The translations under genes and the position numbers were made by a program. Positions 8,165-16,801 of a stretch of DNA of 45,673 bases are shown here, piece after piece (the stretch's first letter is position 1; the number at the start of each line of letters is the position of its first letter). The notes beneath the pieces were generated by a model. It made no database searches. It was not told the origin of the DNA and saw nothing but the letters and a program-made list of their open reading frames with translations. The stretch covers positions 1 through 45,673 of the forward strand of contig JAMPGL010000032.1 in assembly GCA_023663945.1 (NCBI GenBank). The letters run 5' to 3'. This DNA is from Lachnospiraceae bacterium. Lineage in GTDB: Bacteria; Bacillota; Clostridia; Lachnospirales; Lachnospiraceae.

Positions 8165-8193
8165 ATTATAAGGACTTTGGCTGAAGCTGTCAA
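8165..8193 (-). promoter_or_regulatory. Perfect-consensus promoter of the ABC-F gene
   Basis: On the minus strand TTGACA (8188-8193), a 17-bp spacer, TATAAT (8165-8170). Both hexamers match the sigma-A consensus exactly. Such a strong constitutive promoter in front of a leader of about 440 nt with two terminators fits control by premature termination rather than by initiation. Confidence 0.85.
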
Positions 8194-8224
8194 CGGTTGT
8201 TTGAATTATACAAAATTTAATTTC

Positions 8225-8253
8225 TTGACGCTTTCAGACAATACAACTATGAT
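8225..8253 (+). promoter_or_regulatory. Promoter of the carboxylesterase gene
   Basis: TTGACG (8225-8230), a 17-bp spacer, TATGAT (8248-8253), with the start codon 33 bp further on. It is divergent from the ABC-F promoter, the two -35 regions being about 30 bp apart, so the two transcripts start back to back. Confidence 0.75.
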
Positions 8254-8286
8254 AAAAACAAATATCAAGAATGTGGGGTTCGTATT

Positions 8287-9849
8287 ATGTTAAGAAAAGT
8301 TCAGACAGAAAGCGGGACGCTGCAGGGATTGGTCGGAAAAGACCCAAGGATTACGGTATTTCGCGGCGTGCCTTATGCAAAACCACCGATCGGAGAACTG
8401 AGGTGGAGACCGCCGCAACCAACGGAGCCATGGGAAGGCGTTCGGACATGCTACGAATATGGAGATATGCCTATGATGCGCGTCCACCCCGGAACGGATG
8501 ACAGTTTTTATAAAAGGGAATTGCATCCGACTTCTGCAGATTATGGAATGAGCGAAGATTGTCTTTATCTGAATATTTTTTCACCTGCGGAGACGACAAA
8601 AGACCATCTACCGGTATTCTGTTATATTCACGGCGGCGGACTGCAGGATGGTTATAGTTATGAAGTGGAATTTGACGGGGAGCGAGTTGCCAGAAGGGGC
8701 GTGATTGTGGTTATGATCGGTTATCGCCTTGGGCTGTTCGGATTTCTGGCGCATCCGGAAATTACTGCAGAAACATCGGATGAAGAAATCGTCTCAAATT
8801 TCGGTATGCAGGATCAGTCCATGGCTCTGCATTGGATCGCACGGAACATACAAAATTTCGGCGGAGACCCGGCGCGCATCGTGATATGCGGGCAGAGCGC
8901 CGGAGCAAGCAGTGTACAGGCGCAGTTGTGTAGTCCTTTAAATAAAGGAATTATCGCAGGTGCAATCTGTCAATCCGCAGTCACCATGGGATTTGGAGAC
9001 GGCGAATCCTTTATGGAACAGACAATGACACTGACGGAAGCGGAGCAATATGGAGCAGACTTTTTCCGTAAATCTGGAATTGACAGTCTGGCACAGGCAA
9101 GGGCGATGAATGCGGGGGAACTCATGCGCCTTGTAGATGCTGCATCTCCGAAAGACGCTATGTTTGGTCTCTCTTTCGGAACATGCATTGACGGAAAGTT
9201 TATCAGAGAGCCGATAACTACGTCCTACTATAATGACCGTTTACCAGATGTGCCTATGATCGTGGGCGTGTGCATGGGCGAAACGCAGGGCATGTTTGGC
9301 AAGGTAACTTTGTCCTATGAAGATATTCTGCAAAAAGCGGAAATCTACGGCGATAAGAAAGAAGAGTTTCTTGCCATTGCAAAAGTAAGCAATGATGCAG
9401 ATGCAGCAACGCTCGCAGACAGTGACGCTTTTAATACCTTTCTCGCCTCAAGCCGCGGTTTCTGCGAACTGAGATCCAGCATGGGAAAAAGAGTATACTA
9501 TTACATATTCGACCATGACATTCCGGGTGATGATGCAGGTTCTTTCCATGGTTCCGACCTGTGGTTTATGTTTGACTCCCTCGGCAACAGTTGGCGTCCT
9601 TTTGAAGGAAAACATTATGATCTGGCACGACAAGTATGCTCCTACTGGACAAACTTCGTGAAAACAGGCGACCCGAACGGCAAAGATTATAACGGGAATG
9701 AACTGCCGGAGTGGAAGCCCTATCAACATGAGGAAAAGAACATCATGAAATTCTATGACAAAGCAACGCCGGAATTACTACCCGAATGTCCGATCATCGA
9801 TTTCCGGCTCGCCTTCGGAAAAGAAAAATTAACAAAACCTTTAAAGTAG
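8287..9849 (+). CDS. Carboxylesterase type B family protein
   Basis: The protein has 520 residues with the type-B carboxylesterase plan. FRGVPYAKPPIGELRW occurs near residue 25, the EDCLYLNI motif at 90-97, the oxyanion-hole HGGG at 115-118 and the nucleophile GQSAGA around Ser204. An acidic residue (GVCMGET) and a His near the C-terminal third (FHGSDLWFMF) would complete the triad. No signal peptide is seen, so it is likely cytoplasmic, acting on small esters. The start codon is preceded by a weak GGGG. It lies 68 bp before a BceR-like regulator on the same strand; whether they share a transcript is unclear. Confidence 0.9.
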   Translation: MLRKVQTESGTLQGLVGKDPRITVFRGVPYAKPPIGELRWRPPQPTEPWEGVRTCYEYGDMPMMRVHPGTDDSFYKRELHPTSADYGMSEDCLYLNIFSPAETTKDHLPVFCYIHGGGLQDGYSYEVEFDGERVARRGVIVVMIGYRLGLFGFLAHPEITAETSDEEIVSNFGMQDQSMALHWIARNIQNFGGDPARIVICGQSAGASSVQAQLCSPLNKGIIAGAICQSAVTMGFGDGESFMEQTMTLTEAEQYGADFFRKSGIDSLAQARAMNAGELMRLVDAASPKDAMFGLSFGTCIDGKFIREPITTSYYNDRLPDVPMIVGVCMGETQGMFGKVTLSYEDILQKAEIYGDKKEEFLAIAKVSNDADAATLADSDAFNTFLASSRGFCELRSSMGKRVYYYIFDHDIPGDDAGSFHGSDLWFMFDSLGNSWRPFEGKHYDLARQVCSYWTNFVKTGDPNGKDYNGNELPEWKPYQHEEKNIMKFYDKATPELLPECPIIDFRLAFGKEKLTKPLK

Positions 9850-9917
9850 TAGTCTAATAACAAAAGAAATGCGATATGCTATCAAAAAGCTCATTTACAC
9901 CGGAAGGAACACAGAGC

Positions 9918-10580
9918 ATGAAAATATTTATCGTCGAAGACGAAATGGAAATTTGCAAAGAACTTTCTATCCTGTTACAGAACTATGGTTACTCATTTGA
10001 GAGCAGCACAGACTTTGCACATATTACAGAGCACATTATAGAAGCGAAACCAGACCTTGTTTTGCTGGATATCAATCTACCATACCAAGACGGCTATACG
10101 ATATGCCGTGAGATTAGAAAACAGTCCGATATCCCAATCATTGTCTTGACAAGCAGAAGCACTGATCTTGACGAACTAATGAGCCTTAATATCGGTGCAG
10201 ACGATTTTATATCGAAACCATACAATGCACAGATATTAATTGCGCGTATTCAAAAAATATTGGAACGAACTTATAATGCGCAGGCAAATTCCGTCTTAAT
10301 CCATAAAGGATTAACTATCAACCTGTTGCATGCCACCGCTGCTTATGGCAATAAAGAAGTGGATTTAACCAAAAATGAGCTTGGCATATTACGTCTTCTC
10401 ATGACAAACAAAGGAAATGTGATACCGAGGGATGCCATCATCGATGAATTATGGCAAAGCAATGAATTTATAGACGAAAATACACTTAATGTAAATATTG
10501 TCCGGCTGCGTAAAAAACTATCAGAGATTGGCGCACCCAATTATCTGGAAACCAAACGGGGATTGGGGTATCGAGTATGA
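9918..10580 (+). CDS. OmpR-family response regulator, BceR-like
   Basis: A receiver domain (residues 1-115) has the acidic pair in VEDE, phospho-acceptor Asp51 in LLDINLP, a conserved Thr in VLTSRS and Lys in SKPYNA. A C-terminal winged-helix DNA-binding domain ends in RLRKKL...TKRGLGYRV. The start at 9918 was preferred over an in-frame ATG 42 bp upstream because the receiver fold begins directly at MKIFIVEDE and a GGAAGGA precedes it. It overlaps the kinase gene by 4 bp (ATGA), indicating translational coupling. With the adjacent ABC transporter it forms a Bce-type module, in which the regulator normally activates the transporter promoter in response to cell-wall-active peptides. Confidence 0.9.
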   Translation: MKIFIVEDEMEICKELSILLQNYGYSFESSTDFAHITEHIIEAKPDLVLLDINLPYQDGYTICREIRKQSDIPIIVLTSRSTDLDELMSLNIGADDFISKPYNAQILIARIQKILERTYNAQANSVLIHKGLTINLLHATAAYGNKEVDLTKNELGILRLLMTNKGNVIPRDAIIDELWQSNEFIDENTLNVNIVRLRKKLSEIGAPNYLETKRGLGYRV

Positions 10581-11590
10581 AATTAGCGGATTATCTGATT
10601 GACCGGATTTTTTCTATCATAATTTTTATGACAGCCGTCGCCTTTTCTACCGGACTTCTTTGGCTAATAGGATTGCAGGGTGAATTTATCATTTATATAG
10701 AACTAATATTTGCACTCTCCTTTGTTACCGTTTTTGCTTGGGATTACATGAGGAAAAAGAAATATTATCGTGAGCTTATTGCCATGTTTGATCGATTGGA
10801 CGACAAAACCTTATTTGCAGAACTCATGGAAAAACCGAGATTTTTGGATGGGAAAATACTGTTTCAAATTCTACGGTTATCCGACAAGCATATGAATGAC
10901 AAATTGGCAGAAGCATATGTTGCGAATCAGGAATACAGGGAATATGTAGAAATGTGGGTGCATGAAATCAAAACACCTATCACTTCCGCGCACTTAATGA
11001 TTGAGAACGATAAAAATATGTCTACCATCCGCATAGATGATGAATTAAACAAAATAGACCATTATGTAGAACAAGCTCTTTTTTATGCAAGAAGCACTTC
11101 CTTAGAAAAAGATTTTAAGATCGAGCAGACAACAATGAATGAATTAGTGCAAGAAGCATTAAAAAGTTACTCCAGACAAATCATCAAAGCTGGCGGAAAA
11201 CCTGTATTTGAAAATTTAGATATTCCTGTCTTTGCCGACCGCAAATGGTGTGTATTCATCATCGGACAGATCCTAGCTAATTCTGTAAAATACGCCAAAG
11301 GAAATCTAGTTATTTCTTTTGCCGGAACGTCTTTTGCGCATGCCTGCTGCCTTTCTATTTCTGATAATGGAATTGGTATCGCTAAGGCAGATATCCCACG
11401 GATTTTTGAGAAAGGGTTCACCGGGGAAAATGGACGGAAATATCAAAAGTCAACAGGCATCGGATTATATTTAAGCCGGAAATTGTGTGACAAAATGAAT
11501 ATGGAAATATCCGCAGAAAGCAGCTTACAAAACGGTACGACCATAAAGATTCTATTTCCTAAACAAGACCTTTCTTTCGAGCAGGCGTAA
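10577..11590 (+). CDS. Intramembrane-sensing histidine kinase, BceS-like
   Basis: This kinase of 337 residues has two N-terminal membrane helices joined by only a few residues (about 12-32 and 37-56), so it has no extracellular sensor domain. This is the mark of kinases that sense through a partner ABC transporter. The phosphoacceptor is His129 in the HEIKTP motif. An N-box (GQILANSVKYA), G1 box (DNGIGI) and the GIGLYLSRKL motif form the ATPase domain. It overlaps the regulator gene by 4 bp. The transporter genes follow after a 187-bp gap containing a probable operator and promoter. Confidence 0.9.
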   Translation: MKLADYLIDRIFSIIIFMTAVAFSTGLLWLIGLQGEFIIYIELIFALSFVTVFAWDYMRKKKYYRELIAMFDRLDDKTLFAELMEKPRFLDGKILFQILRLSDKHMNDKLAEAYVANQEYREYVEMWVHEIKTPITSAHLMIENDKNMSTIRIDDELNKIDHYVEQALFYARSTSLEKDFKIEQTTMNELVQEALKSYSRQIIKAGGKPVFENLDIPVFADRKWCVFIIGQILANSVKYAKGNLVISFAGTSFAHACCLSISDNGIGIAKADIPRIFEKGFTGENGRKYQKSTGIGLYLSRKLCDKMNMEISAESSLQNGTTIKILFPKQDLSFEQA

Positions 11591-11617
11591 CAATGTCTGC
11601 TTATTTTTTGCATAACC

Positions 11618-11681
11618 TTACATTTTAGTAATGTAAATGTAATCTAACTTAATGGCACATGTCAGTCACCAGCGGTACAAT
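11618..11681 (+). promoter_or_regulatory. Likely BceR operator and promoter of the ABC transporter genes
   Basis: A 7-bp inverted repeat, TTACATT (11618-11624) and AATGTAA (11630-11636), is followed by a further TGTAA at 11638-11642. This resembles the TNACA-N4-TGTAA type box known for Bce-like regulators. A TACAAT -10 lies at 11676-11681 without a good -35, as expected for an activator-dependent promoter. The long leader then runs to an AAAGGAGG just before the transporter ATPase gene. Confidence 0.55.
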
Positions 11682-11777
11682 AGAAAAAAGCAAAACCGCA
11701 AAACAATTTTCATGTTTCGACGAAAGAAAAGGCATCACATTTTCTTGTGTCCGACTAAATAAAGGAGGCGTAAATTT

Positions 11778-12566
11778 ATGAGCACCCCTCTCTTAGAGGT
11801 TTCAAACATTCAAAAATATTACGGAAACAGGGGAAACATCACAAAAGCAGTCAATCAAATTTCTTTCTCGGTGGATAAAGGAGAATTTGTCGGCATTATG
11901 GGTGCGTCCGGCTCTGGAAAAACCACATTGCTGAACTGTATTTCCACAATCGACACTGTTACCAGCGGGAAAATTCTTGTCGAAGGAAAAGACATTACCA
12001 CGCTGCGCGGAAAACAGTTATCCGCTTTCAGACGGGAAAAACTGGGATTTATCTTTCAAAACTTCAATCTGCTTGACACCCTGACTGCTTATGAGAATAT
12101 CTCTCTTGCCCTATCCATTTTGAGCATAAAGGCTAAAGAAATCGACCAGAGGGTGCAGGAAATTGCAAGGGCATTAAATATCGCGGAAGTTTTAGACAAA
12201 TATCCTTATCAAATGTCCGGCGGACAGCAGCAGCGTGTAGCTGCCGCCCGTGCAATGGTGACAAGACCAGCTCTTGTTCTGGCGGACGAACCGACAGGAG
12301 CATTGGACTCCCGTTCCTCACATATGCTTTTAGATATGCTAGAAGAATTGAACCAAAAACTTTCTGCAACCATTCTCATGGTGACACATGATCCTTTTAC
12401 CGCCAGTTATTGCCAGCGTATTCTCTTTATCAAAGACGGGAAAATATTTAACGAAATCCGCCGTGGGACAAAACCACGGAAAGAATTGTTTGATGAAATC
12501 ATGGAAGTAATTTCTGTATTGGGAGGTGAAAAAAATGAATCATATCCACTTAGCAACAGAGGGTAA
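11778..12566 (+). CDS. Bce-type ABC transporter, ATP-binding protein
   Basis: This single 262-residue ABC domain has Walker A GASGSGKTT (42-50), Q-loop FIFQNFNLLD, signature MSGGQQQR, Walker B LVLADEPTGALD and switch His in MVTHD. The sequence is of the LolD/MacB-like subclass used by BceAB transporters, which free cell-wall lipid intermediates from peptides such as bacitracin or lantibiotics. The start codon follows AAAGGAGGCG. The 3' end overlaps the permease gene by 32 bp, showing tight coupling. Confidence 0.92.
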   Translation: MSTPLLEVSNIQKYYGNRGNITKAVNQISFSVDKGEFVGIMGASGSGKTTLLNCISTIDTVTSGKILVEGKDITTLRGKQLSAFRREKLGFIFQNFNLLDTLTAYENISLALSILSIKAKEIDQRVQEIARALNIAEVLDKYPYQMSGGQQQRVAAARAMVTRPALVLADEPTGALDSRSSHMLLDMLEELNQKLSATILMVTHDPFTASYCQRILFIKDGKIFNEIRRGTKPRKELFDEIMEVISVLGGEKNESYPLSNRG

Positions 12567-14601
12567 ATTGATTTTTCGCAACGTGCGGAAAAATCTGCAG
12601 GATTACACGATATATTTTTTAACGCTGACGATTTCGGTCAGTATGTTTTATGCTTTTAATTCTGTCCAGACACAGCCGGCATTAAATGATCTAGACGCGA
12701 CAAAGCAGTTGCTTTCTGACCAATTAGGGATATTGCTTTCCGCATTATCCGTTGTAGTTGCCATTGTGCTTGCCTTTCTCATCCTATATGCAAATCAATT
12801 TTTATTGCGGCGCAGGAAAAAGGAGTTCGGAATCTATACACTGTTGGGAATGGAAAAAGGGAAAATATCGCAGATTTTTGCAGGCGAAACCTTATGCGTG
12901 GGTGTGATTTCCCTTGTATCCGGACTCCTATTGGGATTGTTATTATCGCAAGGATTGTCTATCTTTTCTTTACGTTTGTTTGCAATCGACATGAGTCATT
13001 TTCAGATTGTCTTTTCCATGAGCGCATTCAAAAAGACAATCGGATGCTTCGCACTGATTTTTTTGATTGTTATGGTCTTTAATGTGCGGACAATTTCATC
13101 TGTCAAATTGATCGACCTGCTGACTGCCAGCCGGAAAAACGAAGGCAATCACACAAAGAAACGACCAGGTGCTCGATTGCGAGACTCGCTTTGCAAACTC
13201 GGACTAACCATACTTTCTGTGATATGCATAGTTTCTTCCGGCGCAATCATCCAGCACTACGGCATCCTTCCCAGCCGGGAAAACTCGTGGTTTCAAACTG
13301 CTGTCATATTATTGGCTGTTGGCACGATTCTTTTCTTCTTTTCTATATCAACAGTAGTACTTACTGCAATACAGGCAGATAGGAATCTTTACCTAAAAGG
13401 ATTGAATACCTTTTTAAGCCGGCAGATCGGAAGCAAAATACAGACAAATTTTTTGACAATGAGCATCGTCTGCGGTTTGCTGACCATTTCTATCTGCAGT
13501 TTATCCGTAGGGATAAGCTCTGCATTGACAATGAATGAAACTTCTAAAGCTGTGCTTCCCTATGACTTAAATGTCGTCGCTGATATCGATGTTTCGGGGG
13601 AAACAGACATTGCATCCTATCTGAAAACTAAAGGTGTAAACATGGACATTTATGCCGAAAATACAGCACAGATTAGTCTTTATGAAACGAATATAACTTA
13701 TGGCAGCTTGTTTGAAGGACAAGAATTAAATTTATGGAACATCGATAATGAAATTCCGGGGATAGAAGTTTCTGCAATCTCTGTCTCGGATTTTAACAAG
13801 GCATTGGCATTACAGGGGAAAGCTCCCGTAGAGCTTGCGAATAATGAATTTCTTCTAAATTGTAATTACAAAGGTACGATGCAATATATTGATGCTTTCC
13901 TGCAATCCGGCAAAGAAGTTGTTTGGGACGGAACAGTCTTGCAACCGGGCAGAGATAAACCTCTCACAGAAACTTACTTGATGACATCGGTTGGGAACAA
14001 TGACCGGGGAACTCTTATTGTCCCAGACCATGTAGCCATTTCCTTAATGAAAGACGCGAATATTTTGCTGGTACAGTATAAGCCGAGTACAAACACAGAT
14101 GAAGTTTTGCAAAAGATGATACCGATAGGGTTGGAATGGGAAACGGAGGGGTATCGCTATACAGAAAAAACTATGTTGAGCGGTATGTACTATGGTTCTT
14201 GCGCATTGCTGGTGTTTTTATGCTGCTATATCGGCTTGGTATTTCTTCTGATCTGTACCGCCCTCTTATCCTTAAAGCAGTTGACAGAAACGGCAGATAA
14301 TATTTACCGCTACGGATTGTTGCAAAAGTTAGGCGCAGACAGCCGACTGATTTTCGGCGCGTTATTTAAGCAGATTGCAATATTTTTTGTCATTCCTCTC
14401 TTGCTGGCAGGAATATATTCAGCCTTCGGGATCAGGAAAATCACTGCGATTGTCGAGGAATTTCTGAATATGCATATTTCTACCAACATTGGCGTTACTG
14501 TTTTAATGTTCTTGATTGTGTATGGTGGATATTTCATTGCCACATATTTATCTTGTAAACATATGGTTATGGAAAAGCAGGTTGAGGAATTGGAAATATA
14601 A
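12535..14601 (+). CDS. Bce-type ABC transporter permease (FtsX-like, large extracellular domain)
   Basis: This permease of about 688 residues has the BceB layout of ten membrane helices: one near the N-terminus, FtsX-like groups of helices on both sides, and an extracellular domain of roughly 200 residues between helices VII and VIII (about residues 340-545). The large domain is thought to bind peptide substrate and to signal to the kinase. ATG at 12535 is preceded by GGGAGGTG; an in-frame GTG nine bases earlier lies inside this SD and is not used. The substrate cannot be told from sequence. Confidence 0.9.
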   Translation: MNHIHLATEGKLIFRNVRKNLQDYTIYFLTLTISVSMFYAFNSVQTQPALNDLDATKQLLSDQLGILLSALSVVVAIVLAFLILYANQFLLRRRKKEFGIYTLLGMEKGKISQIFAGETLCVGVISLVSGLLLGLLLSQGLSIFSLRLFAIDMSHFQIVFSMSAFKKTIGCFALIFLIVMVFNVRTISSVKLIDLLTASRKNEGNHTKKRPGARLRDSLCKLGLTILSVICIVSSGAIIQHYGILPSRENSWFQTAVILLAVGTILFFFSISTVVLTAIQADRNLYLKGLNTFLSRQIGSKIQTNFLTMSIVCGLLTISICSLSVGISSALTMNETSKAVLPYDLNVVADIDVSGETDIASYLKTKGVNMDIYAENTAQISLYETNITYGSLFEGQELNLWNIDNEIPGIEVSAISVSDFNKALALQGKAPVELANNEFLLNCNYKGTMQYIDAFLQSGKEVVWDGTVLQPGRDKPLTETYLMTSVGNNDRGTLIVPDHVAISLMKDANILLVQYKPSTNTDEVLQKMIPIGLEWETEGYRYTEKTMLSGMYYGSCALLVFLCCYIGLVFLLICTALLSLKQLTETADNIYRYGLLQKLGADSRLIFGALFKQIAIFFVIPLLLAGIYSAFGIRKITAIVEEFLNMHISTNIGVTVLMFLIVYGGYFIATYLSCKHMVMEKQVEELEI

Positions 14602-14632
14602 AATATATTGCAAGTTCGGGGAAACTTAAATA

Positions 14633-14660
14633 ATGATTGTCCCGATTGGGAAAAATCATA
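14633..14660 (+). terminator. Weak hairpin after the permease gene
   Basis: ATGATT...CCC-gatt-GGG...AATCAT forms an interrupted 9-bp hairpin about 30 bp past the permease stop. It has no following T-run, so it is at best a weak terminator or RNA-stability element. Confidence 0.3.
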
Positions 14661-14694
14661 ATTCCGCTTCTGTTTATCTTCTTTCCTATTTAAC

Positions 14695-14734
14695 AAAAAT
14701 AGAGCATATAGTTTTTTCGTTTCTATATGCTCTA
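14695..14734 (-). terminator. Intrinsic terminator of the first Rpn gene, possibly bidirectional
   Basis: A perfect 12-bp stem TAGAGCATATAG (14700-14711) pairs with 14723-14734. On the minus strand it is followed by TTTTTG and lies about 40 bp after the stop codon of the Rpn-family gene. It could also stop read-through from the convergent permease gene. Confidence 0.75.
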
Positions 14735-14773
14735 ACGCTGTTATTGTATTTAATTTTGATTGATATGATTGAT

Positions 14774-15652
14774 TTATACCAACTGCATTGATTGGCTTTC
14801 CAACTCCTTAATTATGTCAAGAGATAACTCTGTATAATCAGCTATATCCTCCAATGACATTTTGCCAGCCCTTATCATGCGGATAGCTGTCTTTTTTGCC
14901 TTGTTCTGCTCAGCTTCATAACGCTCACTCTTGATATAAGAGCGCATGACTTCTTCCTCGTCATATAAACTCATCATAATTGAAACAACCTCCTTTTCCC
15001 TGTCCTCTAAATATTCTCGTAACACATTCCTGTCTTTGCATATGCGGATAGTTTCTGTAATGGCTTTCTTTGTCCTTTCGTATTTCTTTCTCTGTTCATC
15101 ATACACCTTTGAAAATATGATGTACTGATTGATAATGCTGTCCGTATCACTCTCACAAATAACTTTGACTTTTACATCAATAGCAATATCATCAGCATCA
15201 CCAAAAAACTCTTTTGACAAGGAAATTGTATCGGGTATATTCTTTTGATTACCTACATACACCACATACAATTCCGGTTTCGGCATTTTTGCTTTCTTGC
15301 TCTTGTATAGATTTTGATTTGTGCGTTCAAAATAATCATGATATGTCTGCGCCAAATATAACAATGCCCGAATGATAATGTTTAACGTCCAAACGGATTG
15401 CGCTTCGACGAGAATAAAAATTTTTTCTCCCAAACTGAATCCTAAATCATTATAAAGATTGTCCGTCAAAACATTCCTTATCGTTATGTCTGTCAATTCG
15501 TCCTCTGTCGCTGCTGTATCCTCTGGGTGAAGTGCCTTATATAACTGTAATAGATATTTTTTCATCTTAAATAAATCAGAAAATACGCTATCTTTGATAG
15601 TATATTTGGCAATGTTTTCTTCTGTTTCTGCTTGTTTCACATCGTCCTGCAC
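14774..15652 (-). CDS. Rpn-family PD-(D/E)XK nuclease/putative transposase
   Basis: This protein of about 292 residues belongs to the Rpn/PDDEXK_2 group common in Lachnospiraceae. YTIKDSVFSDLF marks the start of the domain, and the nuclease core is seen as DLGFSLGEKIFILVEAQS, the E-x-Q of the PD-(D/E)XK fold. The C-terminus has the usual charged helix and the small motif SLEDIADYTELSLDIIKEL. Related proteins promote RecA-independent recombination and act as DNA endonucleases. The start is uncertain: a GTG at 15652 after GGGGTGATAAG was chosen, an in-frame TTG lies 33 bp upstream. It is monocistronic, with its own promoter and terminator. Confidence 0.85.
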   Translation of the reverse strand: MQDDVKQAETEENIAKYTIKDSVFSDLFKMKKYLLQLYKALHPEDTAATEDELTDITIRNVLTDNLYNDLGFSLGEKIFILVEAQSVWTLNIIIRALLYLAQTYHDYFERTNQNLYKSKKAKMPKPELYVVYVGNQKNIPDTISLSKEFFGDADDIAIDVKVKVICESDTDSIINQYIIFSKVYDEQRKKYERTKKAITETIRICKDRNVLREYLEDREKEVVSIMMSLYDEEEVMRSYIKSERYEAEQNKAKKTAIRMIRAGKMSLEDIADYTELSLDIIKELESQSMQLV

Positions 15653-15717
15653 CTTATCACCCCGGTTTCTTAAAATCTGTGACAAAAGATAGTATAGATT
15701 ACTCCTATCACACCTTA

Positions 15718-15746
15718 ATTATACAGAAAAATGTTTGTATTTACAA
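15718..15746 (-). promoter_or_regulatory. Promoter of the first Rpn gene
   Basis: On the minus strand TTGTAA (15741-15746), a 17-bp spacer and TATAAT (15718-15723), about 65 bp upstream of the chosen start. Confidence 0.65.
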
Positions 15747-15776
15747 TAAAATTCACATTAAAGATTTCTTCCTCGG

Positions 15777-15790
15777 TAACAGTTCAACCT
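15777..15790 (+). repeat. Solo terminal motif GTAACAGTTCAACC
   Basis: Differs by one base from the end of the palindromic element at 252-395. No matching inverted partner was found nearby, so it may be a remnant end. Confidence 0.4.
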
Positions 15791-15862
15791 TTTTGTATGT
15801 GTTAAACTTAAATCACCCATAAAAAGCTGCGTCCCCTTACCATCCTCTTCCCCTCAAAAAAA

Positions 15863-16798
15863 TCAAGTGGAACTTCTCCCTCTCCTTTTTTTCCATATAA
15901 ACAAATTAGCCGGCATTAAAAATTTATTAAGCATTGCTCCCATCAGCACAATATACATGCACATATACAGCCAAAGCATTAAAATAATAATGGTTGCAAG
16001 GCTTCCATACATGGTATAGCCGCCAAAATATTCCAGATAAATACTAAATCCCCATGAATATACTACCCACACAAGACTTGAAAAGACAGCTCCCGGAATC
16101 TGGGTATACCATTTCTGCCTTTCATTGGGCAGCCATGTAAATAAAAACATAAGAAAAATAAACAACAAAAAGGATACGATAAAAAGCTTAAGGCTTGACA
16201 AAAAATCCATCAAATACCTGCTCTGGGGGATGGAAGTCCTGATAAATGCAACTACTGTATCTCCATATACCGTAATAGTCAAAGACATCATAATGGAGCA
16301 AATCAGTATGATAGTATAAATACAGGAACGAAATTTAAGTGCAAAGTACCCTTTTGTTTCCACATCATTGATTACATTCAGACCTCTGTTCAAAGCCCAT
16401 ATTCCTCTTGCACCAGCCCATATAGCTGCTATTGCTGTAACAGATAAAAGCGTTGTGGATTTTCCGTAAACTTCATTTACCACGCTGACTGCAATCGGAT
16501 CGATGCTGTCAGGCATAAAATCTACAAGTGCATTCATCAAGGTAGCCTTTGTAATAGGTGTATATGGAATAATGGAACAAAGCAGCAATAAAATGGGAAT
16601 CAAGGATAAAAACATAAAAAATGCTGCACTGGAAGCATAAGCCCCAATATGATTATCATTAATCTGCTTTGCAAATTCCTTGCTCAGAATATATAATTTC
16701 TTCCACATAGCTTTCTTATCTTCTCCCCACTTTTCTAATCTGTTTTTATCTGTCCGTTTTCCTACTTCAATCAGTTTCTTTCCCTGTTGCCACTCCAT
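15863..16798 (-). CDS. YihY/BrkB-family membrane protein
   Basis: The protein has 311 residues with about six membrane helices and the family signature near the first helix (GAYASSAAFFMFLSLIPILLLL). WAGARGIWALNRGLN and the PGAVFSSLVWVVYSWGFS segment follow. The family was once called ribonuclease BN, but it has no convincing nuclease residues and its function is unknown; roles in envelope or transport have been proposed. A basic cytoplasmic N-terminal extension of about 30 residues precedes the domain. The start lies 3 bp after the SpoIID-domain gene's stop without a good SD, suggesting translational coupling; ATG at 16708 after GGGGAG is an alternative. Confidence 0.88.
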   Translation of the reverse strand: MEWQQGKKLIEVGKRTDKNRLEKWGEDKKAMWKKLYILSKEFAKQINDNHIGAYASSAAFFMFLSLIPILLLLCSIIPYTPITKATLMNALVDFMPDSIDPIAVSVVNEVYGKSTTLLSVTAIAAIWAGARGIWALNRGLNVINDVETKGYFALKFRSCIYTIILICSIMMSLTITVYGDTVVAFIRTSIPQSRYLMDFLSSLKLFIVSFLLFIFLMFLFTWLPNERQKWYTQIPGAVFSSLVWVVYSWGFSIYLEYFGGYTMYGSLATIIILMLWLYMCMYIVLMGAMLNKFLMPANLFIWKKRRGRSST

Positions 16799-16801
16799 AA
16801 T

